Shown: positions 8,668-18,139, counted from the stretch's first letter. The stretch: 64,000 nucleotides of DNA from JAJFUG01 sp964473155 (GCA_964473155.1 CAYYNT010000016.1:3204-67203), one strand, 5' to 3'. Numbers and translations are program-made. The notes: a model not told the origin generated them from the sequence alone.

Positions 8668-9402
8668 ATGAACTGGATATCGTTTGTTATGACATGTTGT
8701 CTTGCGGTTTTCGTTTCAATGCTCCAGGCCGCGGATTATTCAGCGGACAGTTTCGACACGCCCCAGGGAAAGCTCAGAATAACATTTATCGGGCACGGCA
8801 CACTGATGTTCGAGTTCGCGGGCAAAGTAATCCATGTCGATCCGGTGGGGCGCTACGGTGATTATTCACGCCTGCCGAAAGCCGACCTGGTGCTGATCAC
8901 CCACGAACACGGCGACCACCTCGACCAGGAGGCTCTGGCCCTGGCGCGCAAAGAGGGCGCTCCGGTGCTGGCCAATGCCGCATCAGCGGCGCAGATAGAG
9001 GGGGCGACCAGCATATCGAACGGAGAAAAAACCGAGGTTCTGGGCCTGAGCATCGAGGCGGTCCCGGCCTACAACATCGTTCACAAGCGCGACGGTGGCG
9101 AACCGTTCCACCCGAAAGGCAACGGCAACGGATATGTGGTCTCGTTCGGCGGGAAGCGGGTCTATATCGCCGGGGACACGGAGAACATCCCGGAAATGAA
9201 GTCCCTCAAGGGCGTGGACATAGCTTTCCTGCCGGTCAACCTGCCCTACACCATGACCCCGGAGATGGCGGCGGATGCCGCCCGGACTATCCGTCCCGGC
9301 GTCCTGTACCCTTACCATTACGGCAACACCGAGATCGGGAAGCTGAAACAGCTCCTGGCCCTGGAAAAGGACATCCAGGTGCGGATCAGGGAACTGCGCT
9401 GA
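8668..9402 (+). CDS. Secreted metallo-beta-lactamase-fold hydrolase (UlaG/UPF0173-like)
   Basis: A 244-residue metal-dependent hydrolase with a Sec signal peptide (about residues 1-22). The zinc motif is complete, His79-Glu-His81-Gly-Asp83-His84 (ITHEHGDHLD), and a second metal ligand lies in VYIAGDTENIPEM. The C-terminal PYHYGNT supplies the last His. The compact form without extra domains matches the UPF0173/UlaG-like branch rather than true beta-lactamases. The substrate is unknown; export to the periplasm is inferred. The ATG follows GGAGG. The gene ends before a repeat-filled convergent gap. Confidence 0.88.
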   Translation: MNWISFVMTCCLAVFVSMLQAADYSADSFDTPQGKLRITFIGHGTLMFEFAGKVIHVDPVGRYGDYSRLPKADLVLITHEHGDHLDQEALALARKEGAPVLANAASAAQIEGATSISNGEKTEVLGLSIEAVPAYNIVHKRDGGEPFHPKGNGNGYVVSFGGKRVYIAGDTENIPEMKSLKGVDIAFLPVNLPYTMTPEMAADAARTIRPGVLYPYHYGNTEIGKLKQLLALEKDIQVRIRELR

Positions 9403-9470
9403 GAGGGAGTTGGGGGCGTTTTGGAGCGGCGGACGGAATTTTGTAGTATCGGCGCAGCTATATCTGGTAG

Positions 9471-9547
9471 TGGTTGTCCAGAAAGTCCATGTTTTTGCTC
9501 TCTGTAAATTGTGGAAAACTGTAACTATTTGTTTTATTTGTAGTTCC
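9471..9547. repeat. Decayed left half of the 135-bp palindromic element
   Basis: About 75 bp that align with the first half of the intact element starting at 9548 (GGTTGTCCAGAAAGTCC against GGCTGTCCCAAAAGTCC; then TTTTTGCTCT.TGTAAATTGT and GTAACTATTTG). It resembles the copy at 32.8 kb at several positions more than its direct neighbour. It has no right half or core palindrome and abuts the intact copy. Confidence 0.75.
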
Positions 9548-9680
9548 GTAGGGGCTGTCCCAAAAGTCCCCGATTTTGCTCTTTGCAAATTATTGCAATC
9601 TCTAACCAATTGAAATAAAAGCATTTCTGTAGGGGCACGGCGCGCCGTGCCCCATATAAGACTTTTGGGACAGCTCCTAC
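9548..9680. repeat. Palindromic repeat element, copy 1
   Basis: A 133-bp non-coding element. Terminal inverted repeats of 21 bp (9548-9568 and 9660-9680, GTAGGGGCTGTCCCAAAAGTC) have one mismatch. A perfect 22-bp palindrome at 9632-9653 (GGGGCACGGCG and its complement) lies off-centre to the right. The inner left part contains TTTTGCTCTTTGCAAATT. It lies between the convergent MBL-fold and beta-helix genes. Its size, inverted ends and lack of coding make it MITE-like; a terminator-like role is also possible. Confidence 0.9.
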
Positions 9681-9724
9681 AGCTAAAACATTCTGGTCAA
9701 CCCCGGCATTTTTCCGTTGGGGCT

Positions 9725-11398
9725 TTATTTTTCCCACGGCGCCAGATAGCCGGGACGCATCCCCTGACGGCCGAACACCAGTGGTGGCCGTCCGCACTCA
9801 AAAGCCCCGAGGTCCGGGCCCTTGCCGCCGTAATCATCGTTGAATCCCGGCAGCCGCACTCCGGCATCAATCGCCGGGTTGGCGATTTCTTCCATCTTAT
9901 CCGTTATCCTCCAGGTCTTACCGGCATGAGTCACCTCGGTGACACCCCAGTTGATTCGGGTCGTGGTCGGCGCGAGGAAGAACTCCAGACCGGTGGAGGG
10001 CGCATAGGAAGGGCGCGTGCCTATGCCGTGCTGTTCGTGTCCCCGGACCATGCTGATCCCGGTGAAAAGGTCATAGTCCAAATCTGCGGCAGGCTCTCCA
10101 CGGCTGCTCCAGATAAGCGGGCCGTGGCAGTCGAAAATATTGTTTCGCGAGACGGTGTTTGTGGCCGGGTGCGTGCTGAATGCGCTGAACGCCCCACGAG
10201 GCTGCAGAGCCGTGTTGTGGAACACCCAGCGCCGTCCGCCGGCGTGCGGTGCGCGCTCACCCAGCTTGATCATCGGGCCGCCCGTGGGTTCGCGGTGCGT
10301 GCGCCGGGACTGGCCGAACACGTTGCGGAATATGTAGAGCGGGCCGTAAGAGGTGGTGGCCGTGGCGATGTGCGTATAGGTGCGTTCGATAAAATTGCCC
10401 CAGATACGCACGTTCATGTTTGCGCCCTCGCTCTCGATTGCATCGTCCCACACTCCGGCAATATAGTTGCCGTATGTGTCGGAGTCGCGGTTGGGGCTGC
10501 CTTCGAAACTGTAGTTTTCACCCCCGCCGATAGCATCGTTAAATCCATGGTCGTCGCTGGTTACAATCTCGTTGTAGCGTATTATGTTGCCGCCGGCTGA
10601 ATTCCAGAGCGTAATGGCCTGTGGCCCGGCCGGGTGTCCGGTGTCCCAGTCATTGGACCAGCCGGTGGGGTTTTCGATCCGGTTGCGCTGGATCACCAGA
10701 CCCGAGGTTTTTTCATCGGCCTGGATCGCGCTGTCCTCCCAGCCAAGAGAGGCCACCTGACGGTCCCCGCGGCCCCAGTTGGCGATCCGGCAGTCCTCGA
10801 TCACTATGTCGTGACGGCCCTTGCGGATGACAATTGCATCCTGCGCCGCGCCCCGAAGGTCCAGCCCGCGTATTACCACATAGTCCGCATCGATCACCAC
10901 GTTGTTCTCAATCACCTTTTCCCCATCGATAACCGTGCGCGCGCCCCCGGCAGGGCAGATAACATGCCAGGCGCCCGGCGCTCCGCTTTCCGTGACTGTA
11001 AGGGTGGAATCGGTCACGCCGCCCGGCAGAGAAGTGATTTTGCCCGCCGGGAAACTGTCCGGCCGGGTGGCGGTGCGAAAAGTCACCTCTCCGCTTTTCA
11101 GGCTCAGCTTGACCTCGTACTCCGTGCCCGGCGCAAGGCCCACCAGGCTGCCCCGGAACTCCTTGTTGCGGCTGTCGAACCAGAGCGGAAGGCCCTCGCG
11201 CCAATCGTTACCGCCAATGGCGCGGTAATGCACCGCGCACTCTCCTGGATTGTCCTGGTCCACCGGGTAGTAGAGGCCCAGGCACTCGAAAGTCGGGACA
11301 GCACGGGGGACTGATTTTTCGGCGGCGCAGAGATGGGAGCAAAAGACAGGTAGAATTGAAAGGATAAAATAGAGTCCGGATAACAGCTTGCGTTTCAT
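9725..11398 (-). CDS. Secreted parallel beta-helix protein, probable polysaccharide lyase
   Basis: A 557-residue exported protein. The ATG at 11398 has GGAGGT four bases upstream and gives a clean signal peptide (MKRKLLSGLYFILSILPVF, cleavage near AAE), so an earlier start at 11449 is rejected. After a fibronectin-III-like stretch (about residues 45-115, LAPGTEYEVKL) comes a right-handed parallel beta-helix with short rungs such as NNVVIDADYVVIRGLDL, HDIVIEDCRI, GLVIQRNRIENP and GNIIRYNEI. This architecture is shared by pectate and alginate lyases and glycan epimerases. No catalytic set could be assigned with confidence, so the substrate is unknown. It fits the other lyase-like genes in the window. 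Confidence 0.8.
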   Translation of the reverse strand: MKRKLLSGLYFILSILPVFCSHLCAAEKSVPRAVPTFECLGLYYPVDQDNPGECAVHYRAIGGNDWREGLPLWFDSRNKEFRGSLVGLAPGTEYEVKLSLKSGEVTFRTATRPDSFPAGKITSLPGGVTDSTLTVTESGAPGAWHVICPAGGARTVIDGEKVIENNVVIDADYVVIRGLDLRGAAQDAIVIRKGRHDIVIEDCRIANWGRGDRQVASLGWEDSAIQADEKTSGLVIQRNRIENPTGWSNDWDTGHPAGPQAITLWNSAGGNIIRYNEIVTSDDHGFNDAIGGGENYSFEGSPNRDSDTYGNYIAGVWDDAIESEGANMNVRIWGNFIERTYTHIATATTSYGPLYIFRNVFGQSRRTHREPTGGPMIKLGERAPHAGGRRWVFHNTALQPRGAFSAFSTHPATNTVSRNNIFDCHGPLIWSSRGEPAADLDYDLFTGISMVRGHEQHGIGTRPSYAPSTGLEFFLAPTTTRINWGVTEVTHAGKTWRITDKMEEIANPAIDAGVRLPGFNDDYGGKGPDLGAFECGRPPLVFGRQGMRPGYLAPWEK

Positions 11399-11720
11399 AA
11401 GACCTCCGTCGAATTCTGGACAAGTCAGCCGGGGTAAGGCCCGAGGCACGCAGAATCAAATTATCATAAAGGCCGGAATATTTCTACAGTCTTTCACCTG
11501 ATGTTCGTGGCGTGGTCATGAGGTTTTATCCTGCTGATCGCGTTTTTTTCATTCTGCGAGAAAATTGAAACTCAGTCCAATGGAAGTGTCGTCAAAAGAT
11601 GCATGCCAGACAGTCGAGAGTTGATTCGACTGGTTGACACTGGCGGCAACCGATCCGCCAATGTGTTCACGGCCGGGGCTGTCCGGCTCGTCCATATCAA
11701 CTGTTCCAAGGAGTGTGGTT
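11399..11720. other. Divergent intergenic region, no gene seen
   Basis: About 320 bp between the beta-helix gene (minus) and the serine hydrolase gene (plus). Frames crossing it are short and lack ribosome binding sites. It should hold two divergent promoters, but no convincing boxes were found. Confidence 0.4.
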
Positions 11721-13442
11721 GTGAAAAGATATTTCTTTTGTCTGGTCCTGTTCCAAGTCATTCTGTCTCTCCCGCTTTTTGCGCGTGCAACGGAACGTGA
11801 CGTCTCAGCAGATTCTCTCGCCGCCCTGGTGGACAGCCTGATAATTCCACAGATCAAGCCCGGCGGCCCAGGCTGCGTGGTGGCTGTTATCCGGGACGGG
11901 AAGACGGTTTTCGAGCGCGGTTACGGCCTGGCCAACCTGGACTGGGGAATACCTAACAGCGGTGTCTCGGTCTTCCAGATCGCCTCCGTGTCAAAGCAGT
12001 TCACCGCCGCCTGCGTGGTGCTTCTGGCCGAGGAGCATAAACTCTCGCTGGATGACGATATCCGCATCTGGCTCCCGGAAGTCCGGGACTACGGCCAGCG
12101 GATTACCATCCGCAACCTGCTCAACCATACAAGCGGGATAAGGGACTACGAGTCACTGATGCCAGTGGCCGGGATGCGTTATGACATGCCATATAAACCC
12201 TGTGAGATTTTCGATTTCATCATCCGGCAAACAGCACTGGATTTCTCTCCAGGGGAAAAATACGCTTACAGCAACTCCGGCTACATCCTCCTGGCTGAAA
12301 TTGTTAAGCGGGCCAGTGGCCTCAGCCTGGGGCGCTTTGCCGGGGAGCGGATTTTCCAGCCTTTAGGAATGAAAAACACTTTCTACTACGAAACACTCTA
12401 TCAGGTGGTGAAAAACCGGTCCACGGGTTACGATTTTGATTTCAACCGCCTGATCTACACCACCGGGCAGTCCGATACCTACACCATAGGGCCTGCTGGT
12501 GTTTTTACCTCTGTCGAGGACCTCGCCCTCTGGGATCGCAATTTCTATGAAAATAGGATCGGCGGACCGCACTTTGTCGAGACTATGCTTGAGCGGCCTG
12601 TGCTGACCAGCGGAGACACCTCGAATTATGCCTGTGGACTTGAATATGGCGAACACCGTGGCCTGCCCACGCTGAGTCACTCGGGTTGGTGGGCCGGGTA
12701 CCTGTCCTTCATGCTGCGTTTCCCGTCACAGAAAACCACCATAATCCTGCTGGCCAACTCGACCAGCGACGTTGCGCCTTCCACTAATTGTTTCAGTATC
12801 TCCGATATTTATCTCTACGATCAATTCCCGGTGGACAAGCGCCCCCAGCCACGAAAGGAAACCGAACCAGCAGCCAGTAAAACGGAGGTTCCTGTCAATC
12901 CGGAGCTTTTTGATCAGCTTACAGGACGCTACGAGATCGGCCACCTGGACGCCGTGCTGAATGTCAGCCGGGACGGCGACAGGCTATTGGGGCAGTTCGG
13001 CGGCCAGATGCAATTCCAGATGTTCCCGGAGTCGGACAGCACTTATTTTCTCAAGATCGACAAAATCCAGGTGAAATTTCGGCGAGACGCGGATGGCAAG
13101 GTGAACCACTTGGTCTGGTGTCAGCGCGGACGTGAAATGCAGCTTAACCGGATCAGACCGGTTGCCACCGCGGAAGAACTGAGCCGGTACTGTGGCGATT
13201 ACCTTTGCACCGACCTGCAATCCACCTGGAGCGTGGTGCGGGATGGAGACTGGCTGCAACTGCGCTCCTCTATGACTTCGATTGATCTGCCCGGCAATGA
13301 TGTGCTGCTGCAGAAAGAGGGAGACCTGTTTCTTCTGTCCAGTAAGAGCTTGCGGTTCAGCCGGGACGACAAGGGGCTGGTCAAGGGATTTGAGTTGACC
13401 AGCGCCGGGAATACCTGGAAAATGGTTTTCAACCGCCGGTAA
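11721..13442 (+). CDS. Secreted serine hydrolase, class C beta-lactamase/esterase-like
   Basis: A 573-residue protein starting at a GTG with AAGGAG seven bases upstream; this gives a signal peptide (VKRYFFCLVLFQVILSLPLF). The active-site motifs of the beta-lactamase/penicillin-binding superfamily are visible: SVSK (nucleophile Ser and Lys, in FQIASVSKQFTAA), YSN in KYAYSNSGYILL, and HSG in TLSHSGWWAGYL replacing KTG. About 190 residues after the catalytic domain form a beta-rich C-terminal region with two similar lipocalin-like halves (LTGRYEIGHLDA... and LSRYCGDYLCTD...). Members are esterases, D-amino peptidases or penicillin-binding-like enzymes; real beta-lactamase activity is not implied. 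Confidence 0.87.
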   Translation: MKRYFFCLVLFQVILSLPLFARATERDVSADSLAALVDSLIIPQIKPGGPGCVVAVIRDGKTVFERGYGLANLDWGIPNSGVSVFQIASVSKQFTAACVVLLAEEHKLSLDDDIRIWLPEVRDYGQRITIRNLLNHTSGIRDYESLMPVAGMRYDMPYKPCEIFDFIIRQTALDFSPGEKYAYSNSGYILLAEIVKRASGLSLGRFAGERIFQPLGMKNTFYYETLYQVVKNRSTGYDFDFNRLIYTTGQSDTYTIGPAGVFTSVEDLALWDRNFYENRIGGPHFVETMLERPVLTSGDTSNYACGLEYGEHRGLPTLSHSGWWAGYLSFMLRFPSQKTTIILLANSTSDVAPSTNCFSISDIYLYDQFPVDKRPQPRKETEPAASKTEVPVNPELFDQLTGRYEIGHLDAVLNVSRDGDRLLGQFGGQMQFQMFPESDSTYFLKIDKIQVKFRRDADGKVNHLVWCQRGREMQLNRIRPVATAEELSRYCGDYLCTDLQSTWSVVRDGDWLQLRSSMTSIDLPGNDVLLQKEGDLFLLSSKSLRFSRDDKGLVKGFELTSAGNTWKMVFNRR

Positions 13443-13510
13443 CCGGACAAATGGCGCGGGCGTGGAGCGGTGATAGAGCGCTCCATGCCCAGCCTGAGTC
13501 CCCGGCCGCA

Positions 13511-15649
13511 TCATATCGCCCGTCCGGCAATTGAGAGCAGGAGTCTAAGGATGTCAAGCACCGAGCGTTTTCCATCGCCGTTGAAATCAAGCTGCGGGTT
13601 GAGAGGGTCGCTGCGCAGAAGGCGCAGATAGCTTGTCAGGTCGGCCAGGCCCAGCGCCCCGCTGCCGTCGTAGTCGCCATCCGGCTCCAGCCTTCTGGCT
13701 TCGAAATCCACTTTCTCGCGCGCACCGGCTGGACCGGCAAGCACCAGGCTTCCGGCCGGGAGGTTGATCCGCAGACCGCCCTCCGCCGGGCTGTCTAGGG
13801 TTACCGCTGCCGGGGCCTGGCCCGTGTCGCCCACCTCGATAACCTGCACGAACACCTGCGCGGTGGAGGACGGATTTTTCACCGTCACCTCGGCCCGTCC
13901 CACTCCCAGCGATTGGCGCGGGTCGGGCGGCGGATAGTAGGCCGTGCCCACCTGGTATTCCCGCACCGTGTCAATCACCGCATCCGATGGCGCAAGAACG
14001 CTCACCGTGGCCTGGCCGCCCTTATCGCTCACGGTGAACCGCCGGCCCTCGATCTGCGGCCGGACAGTGTAATGCCAGAGCACTTTGGGACGCAAGGAGG
14101 TGGAGGCCAGGGTCAGGTTGTCGATCACCACCAGGAAACGATCGCCGATCCAGGCCACCTCCCGCACCGCTCGGCTGAGCTGCTGCGAGGTGTAGGCTTT
14201 GGTGATGTCGCCGGAGACAAAACTCCAGTAACCGTTGTCCCGGTAATCCTTGATGTCGCCGGTCTGGTTGGCCGGGTCGGCCTGCCAGCTTTCGAGCGTG
14301 GCATGGCCCTGGTTCGAGAACACGCGCTGGCCGCCCTCATCCGTGGCGTTCGATGGATTAACCGCAAGTATGCTGTTGTGTGACACTGTCCGGCGGTAGA
14401 AATTAAGGCGGTAAGAACTGCTGAAATCTCCCTCGTAAGCCCCGGCCTCGATCAGCAGCGGAGCGCGCCGGAACACCTCGATGTGCCCCTGGTCGAAATG
14501 GCCGTGGTCCTCGAAATAATCTCCGCACTTGAAAAAGATGAAAGTATCGTCCTCATCCCAGCCGGTGCGCCAGAACACCATCCCCGTTCCGTCACGGCTG
14601 AACAGTTTACGCGTGGGCAGGCTGGTGAAAGAGGTCCCGGCCTTGTCGGCATCCCACCAGATTATCACGTTGTAGGCGTTGCCCTCGTCCACCACGCGGG
14701 TGTCTCTCTGCGTGGCCTGGGTCTGGAACAGGTAGTTGAGGTAATCGAAACCCGCCGGCTCCTGATAGGAATATGCCCGTTCGGCAATCACCCTGAACTG
14801 GTAGCGCTCCGAGGTGCGGTTGAAACAGTCGGCGTAGCGCACCTGGAGGCTGTCCGGCTGGCGGGAGTACATCAGGAACTCGGCCTCGCGCCAGGCCCAG
14901 TCGCCCTGGGAGTGACGGACCTGCGCCCATTTGTCCTCCCCGGTGGCGGAATACCAGGCGCTCATGAAATGGCCAGGGTGCCACATCACGTAGCGCCGCC
15001 CGTATCCCATGCCGCTGTGCACGGAACCGTCCTGAAGGCGTCTGGCGGGGAGGAGATGTTTCCTGTACAGCGAGTCGGCCCACTGGATGTAGCGATCGGC
15101 GTTGGCGTGGTGTCCCTTGAGCGCCAACCCGGCCAGCCCGGCCCCGGTGGCGAAACTGTACATCCGGGTGTGGAACACGTGCGCTCCCTGGGCGGAGTAC
15201 TGGTTCATCACCCAGTCCGCGCCCTGGGCCAGACGAGTGGCCATTTCGGTCTTGGACGCGGCGCTGACAAAGGGGCTGGGGTAGAGCCAGTCAAAGGCCA
15301 GAGCGGCCCACATCACCGCCTCGCCGTCCCAGGTGGTCTCATCGAAACCCCAACTGTCCTTGTACATTTTTACGCAGTCGGCGGCGGCGGTGGAGTCATC
15401 CAGAAGGAGGGCCTTTAGCGCCAGGTTGGCTGTGCTGTAAGTCAGGCGGTTGACATAAGCCTTGTAGCGTGGATCGCGCGCCCGGGCGCGTAGCTGGGCC
15501 GTAGTGATCGAGCGCTCGCCCCAGGCGCTGTCACGGAAAAAAAGGCGCGGATGGCCGGGGAATATTTCCTGGGCCGGCGATTCGGCGGAGATCAGGCAGA
15601 TAAGAGAAAGAACGCCCGGAAGGAGCCGTTTAAAACTTGAGATATTCAA
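13511..15649 (-). CDS. Secreted heparinase II/III-like enzyme with C-terminal dockerin-like module
   Basis: 712 residues. The start is TTG with GAGG six bases upstream, giving a signal peptide ending near SPAQ. An alpha/alpha-toroid region (about 30-330) includes SGMGYGRRYVMWHPGHFMSAW. The heparinase II/III beta-sandwich follows, with the family motif YFEDHGHFDQGHIEVFR (about residue 400) and AGAYEGDF. Such enzymes cleave uronic-acid polysaccharides by beta-elimination. The last ~60 residues hold two Ca-binding dockerin-like repeats (GDYDGSGALGLADLTSYL and DFNGDGKRSVLDILRLL), the same kind as at the end of the giant protein at 35.3-43.5 kb. The module suggests attachment to a cohesin-like partner or to the cell surface. 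Confidence 0.85.
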   Translation of the reverse strand: MNISSFKRLLPGVLSLICLISAESPAQEIFPGHPRLFFRDSAWGERSITTAQLRARARDPRYKAYVNRLTYSTANLALKALLLDDSTAAADCVKMYKDSWGFDETTWDGEAVMWAALAFDWLYPSPFVSAASKTEMATRLAQGADWVMNQYSAQGAHVFHTRMYSFATGAGLAGLALKGHHANADRYIQWADSLYRKHLLPARRLQDGSVHSGMGYGRRYVMWHPGHFMSAWYSATGEDKWAQVRHSQGDWAWREAEFLMYSRQPDSLQVRYADCFNRTSERYQFRVIAERAYSYQEPAGFDYLNYLFQTQATQRDTRVVDEGNAYNVIIWWDADKAGTSFTSLPTRKLFSRDGTGMVFWRTGWDEDDTFIFFKCGDYFEDHGHFDQGHIEVFRRAPLLIEAGAYEGDFSSSYRLNFYRRTVSHNSILAVNPSNATDEGGQRVFSNQGHATLESWQADPANQTGDIKDYRDNGYWSFVSGDITKAYTSQQLSRAVREVAWIGDRFLVVIDNLTLASTSLRPKVLWHYTVRPQIEGRRFTVSDKGGQATVSVLAPSDAVIDTVREYQVGTAYYPPPDPRQSLGVGRAEVTVKNPSSTAQVFVQVIEVGDTGQAPAAVTLDSPAEGGLRINLPAGSLVLAGPAGAREKVDFEARRLEPDGDYDGSGALGLADLTSYLRLLRSDPLNPQLDFNGDGKRSVLDILRLLLSIAGRAI

Positions 15650-15968
15650 TAAGGTCCTCTCTGGCAGCAGGTGAGACCGAAGCCGGTCGTTCAGTCCCGG
15701 ACGACCTGAAAGGATTTATGACGGTTGTTCGGGAAAGGGGCAGGAATATGGATCAAATTATACTATCGCGAGCCGAATCCAACAAGAGCCAAAAGAGCAT
15801 GTAGATTGAATAAATCCGCCTGTTATCCCGTCAATTCAGGAAGCAACAGAGGGGCATTGTTTCCATATTTGTTTGCAGCCCGGTTGACTCATTCACTCCG
15901 CGTGAGTAGATTTGTTCTGCACGGCTCCAGCCTGATGAAGGCTACAACTACTATCTGGAGAACGTATC
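15650..15968. other. Divergent intergenic region, no gene seen
   Basis: About 320 bp between the heparinase-like gene (minus) and the small secreted protein gene (plus). The frames here are short and carry no ribosome binding site. Nothing distinctive was recognised apart from AT-rich stretches near 15750-15850. Confidence 0.4.
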
Positions 15969-16298
15969 ATGAAAGCATTATTTTTCTCGGCGTTGCTGTT
16001 ATTAGCCACCAGTGGAATTGCCGCCGCCGGTGAATTATACGGAACTATCACCGAGGGTGGAAAGCCCGTTGCCGCGGGATTGAAAGTTGAGATCAAGGCC
16101 CAGGATGCAGCCTACCAGGCAGAGACCGACAAATTCGGCGGCTACCGGATATTTGTCAAAGAGAAAGGCAAGTGCACCCTGACTCTGCATGTAGCGGAAC
16201 AGGCGCTCTCGGCGGAGCTGATATCGTATGACAAGTCCACGCGCTACGACTGGGTGCTGGAAACGGCAGACGGCAAGCTGAGCCTGAGGAGAAAGTAG
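15969..16298 (+). CDS. Small secreted protein with a carboxypeptidase-regulatory-like beta-sandwich
   Basis: A 109-residue protein with a signal peptide (residues 1-20, MKALFFSALLLLATSGIAAA). The mature part resembles the transthyretin/CarboxypepD_reg fold: LYGTITEGGKPVAAGLKVEIKA, then YQAETDKFGGYRIFVKEKGKCTL, a pattern of short beta-strands with a Gly-Gly-Tyr turn. These domains are usually accessory binding or structural modules. GGAG is eight bases before the ATG. The next gene begins two bases after the stop, so the two are almost certainly co-translated. Function is unknown. Confidence 0.75.
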   Translation: MKALFFSALLLLATSGIAAAGELYGTITEGGKPVAAGLKVEIKAQDAAYQAETDKFGGYRIFVKEKGKCTLTLHVAEQALSAELISYDKSTRYDWVLETADGKLSLRRK

Positions 16299-16300
16299 AA

Positions 16301-17239
16301 GTGTCCGAGGAGAAGAATCGGGATTTCTGGGACAAGCTTGGGCTGGTCCTTCAGTACGGTGGCAGCCTTCTGACCGCGATAGTGGTGGCGGTGTTCGGCT
16401 TCATCGGATCGAGTTATCTCAAGGAGCGTGAGATTTCCGAGACCGCTTTCCGTGAGAGGATGCAGGCCAGCGAAACCAACGTGCGGGTTTATACCGAGTT
16501 GATGAGCCGCCGTGAGGAAGCCGAGAGTGCGCTACGCAAGGACATGTTTGTCTCCATGATCCAGACTTTCCTTAAGCCAGGCTCGACCTCGCTGGATGAG
16601 AAAGTGCTGAACCTGGAGCTGCTCTCGTACAATTTCCACGAATCCCTGAATCTGAAGCCGCTTTTCATCTATATCGACAGACAGATACGCGAGTCGAACG
16701 AGCGCAATAAAGACGAGTACATGGACCGCCTGCACAAGGTGGTCACTGCAATCGCGCGCAAGCAGATGGTGGTGCTGGAACAGGCCGGGGCCAAGATAGA
16801 CCGGTTCGTGGACCTCGATTCCCTGAAAAGAAGTCCCGGCGGGATTGCCCTGGATGCGGGAGTGCTCAACCTGGAGGGAATCACCCGGACATTTCAGGTG
16901 TTCGTGCAGCAGGCGGACCCCGAGACACGAGAGCTGAAAATCCGTCTTGAAATACAAACCCTCCTTGATACGCTTGGTGCTACAGAGACAGGCAGCGTGG
17001 AATTCTGGGCCGGGTTCTACGATTTCCCGATGATCGACAACACCCGATTGAGCCATGACCAGCGCTGCGCCTTGGTGCTCAACGCCTTCGAGGACTGGGG
17101 AGCTGACATAACCCTTGTATATTTCCCCGGTTCATACGCCAGCCTGAAAGAGAAGCCCTACTATCAGGAAGTGGTGCAGAAACTTATGCTGGCGAACCAG
17201 ATGCCTCCTGTTAACCAGGAGAAGACAGAACCTAAGTGA
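16301..17239 (+). CDS. Membrane-anchored protein of unknown function
   Basis: A 312-residue protein starting at GTG just after the stop of the preceding gene. One transmembrane helix lies at about residues 16-40 (YGGSLLTAIVVAVFGFIGSS). It is followed by an amphipathic, Glu/Arg-rich helical region (KEREISETAFRERMQASE, to about 150). The C-terminal half is more beta-like. No catalytic motif or known domain was recognised. Tight coupling to a secreted beta-sandwich protein suggests a two-component envelope unit, but that is inference. Confidence 0.75.
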   Translation: MSEEKNRDFWDKLGLVLQYGGSLLTAIVVAVFGFIGSSYLKEREISETAFRERMQASETNVRVYTELMSRREEAESALRKDMFVSMIQTFLKPGSTSLDEKVLNLELLSYNFHESLNLKPLFIYIDRQIRESNERNKDEYMDRLHKVVTAIARKQMVVLEQAGAKIDRFVDLDSLKRSPGGIALDAGVLNLEGITRTFQVFVQQADPETRELKIRLEIQTLLDTLGATETGSVEFWAGFYDFPMIDNTRLSHDQRCALVLNAFEDWGADITLVYFPGSYASLKEKPYYQEVVQKLMLANQMPPVNQEKTEPK

Positions 17240-17471
17240 AGAGCAGAATGCTTACAGCCTCTTCCAGGATTCAGTTTTCAGGAACTGCTTATTTTGGGTA
17301 AGGATTTTGGTTTTGGAATACGGCCGGAGAAGTTTTGGACGCCATTATGGCGTTGCATATGTAATGAATGCCACATAAAGATGGCGATTTGACTCCAGGC
17401 TTATAAGATTCATTCCTGCATCGAAACTTCTGTTTTGCCATTCAGTTCAGGCACATGACAGGGAACGGGTG

Positions 17472-18122
17472 ATGAAAAAGCTGTTTCTTGCGTTCTTGTT
17501 TATTTTGGCGGTTTTCAGGCTGGTTGAGGCCCGCAGCACCTGGGAGAAAGATCCGCAGTCGTGGTCTGAAAAAGACTGCAACAATATTCTACAACGCTCC
17601 CCCTGGTACAGCGAAACCTATGCTCCCTCTCAGTTCGGTTCTGATTCTCACTACATCATCCGCACACATTGCCTGAGCCCGGTGATCCTTCTTGCCGAAT
17701 CCCGTCTCGAACAGTTGCAGAAAGGGGAAAGCCAGGAGTTTCTGAAGGGGCTTTATGAGAGCAAGGTAGCTCAACGCGGGCTGGATAAGGCGGACCTGCT
17801 GGTTTTCCGGATAATCCCGCTACGGGGCAACGGCTGGCGCGGGCAGAAACTGCACCCGCTGTACGGAGGGGATGCCTTCCTGACCGGACTGCCGGAAAAT
17901 ATCACCCTGACCAAACCTGGCGATCAGCGTCTCAATCCTTTTGTGGTGAAGCCGCTGGGGCAGGGGATGGCTGAGGGATTTGAGGTGTATTTCGAAAACA
18001 AGGATTTTGTCACCCCCCAGACGCAGCGTATTGACCTGGTGCTCAAGACCGGGGCGGGCGATTTCAAGATCAAGTTCGAGCCTAAATTCTGGCGGCCGGT
18101 GGAGTTCAAGACGGGGTTTTAG
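17472..18122 (+). CDS. Secreted protein of unknown function
   Basis: A 216-residue exported protein; an overlapping GTG at 17469 would add one residue. The signal peptide is MKKLFLAFLFILAVFRLVEA. The mature N-terminus, WSEKDCNNILQRSPWYSE, resembles the start of acidobacterial and other environmental secreted proteins often seen with GWxTD proteins, but no named domain was identified. The rest is beta-rich with few charged clusters. It is followed by a strong terminator at 18140-18162 and seems to be a single-gene unit 230 bp after the preceding pair. Confidence 0.72.
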   Translation: MKKLFLAFLFILAVFRLVEARSTWEKDPQSWSEKDCNNILQRSPWYSETYAPSQFGSDSHYIIRTHCLSPVILLAESRLEQLQKGESQEFLKGLYESKVAQRGLDKADLLVFRIIPLRGNGWRGQKLHPLYGGDAFLTGLPENITLTKPGDQRLNPFVVKPLGQGMAEGFEVYFENKDFVTPQTQRIDLVLKTGAGDFKIKFEPKFWRPVEFKTGF

Positions 18123-18139
18123 ACTGTTGAACGTTACCA

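Noticed and set aside
9632..9653. Core palindrome with GGCGCGCC as a restriction or replication site
   Set aside because: The 8-bp site is only part of a longer perfect palindrome and is changed in copy 2 while the pairing is kept, so the site itself is not what is conserved.
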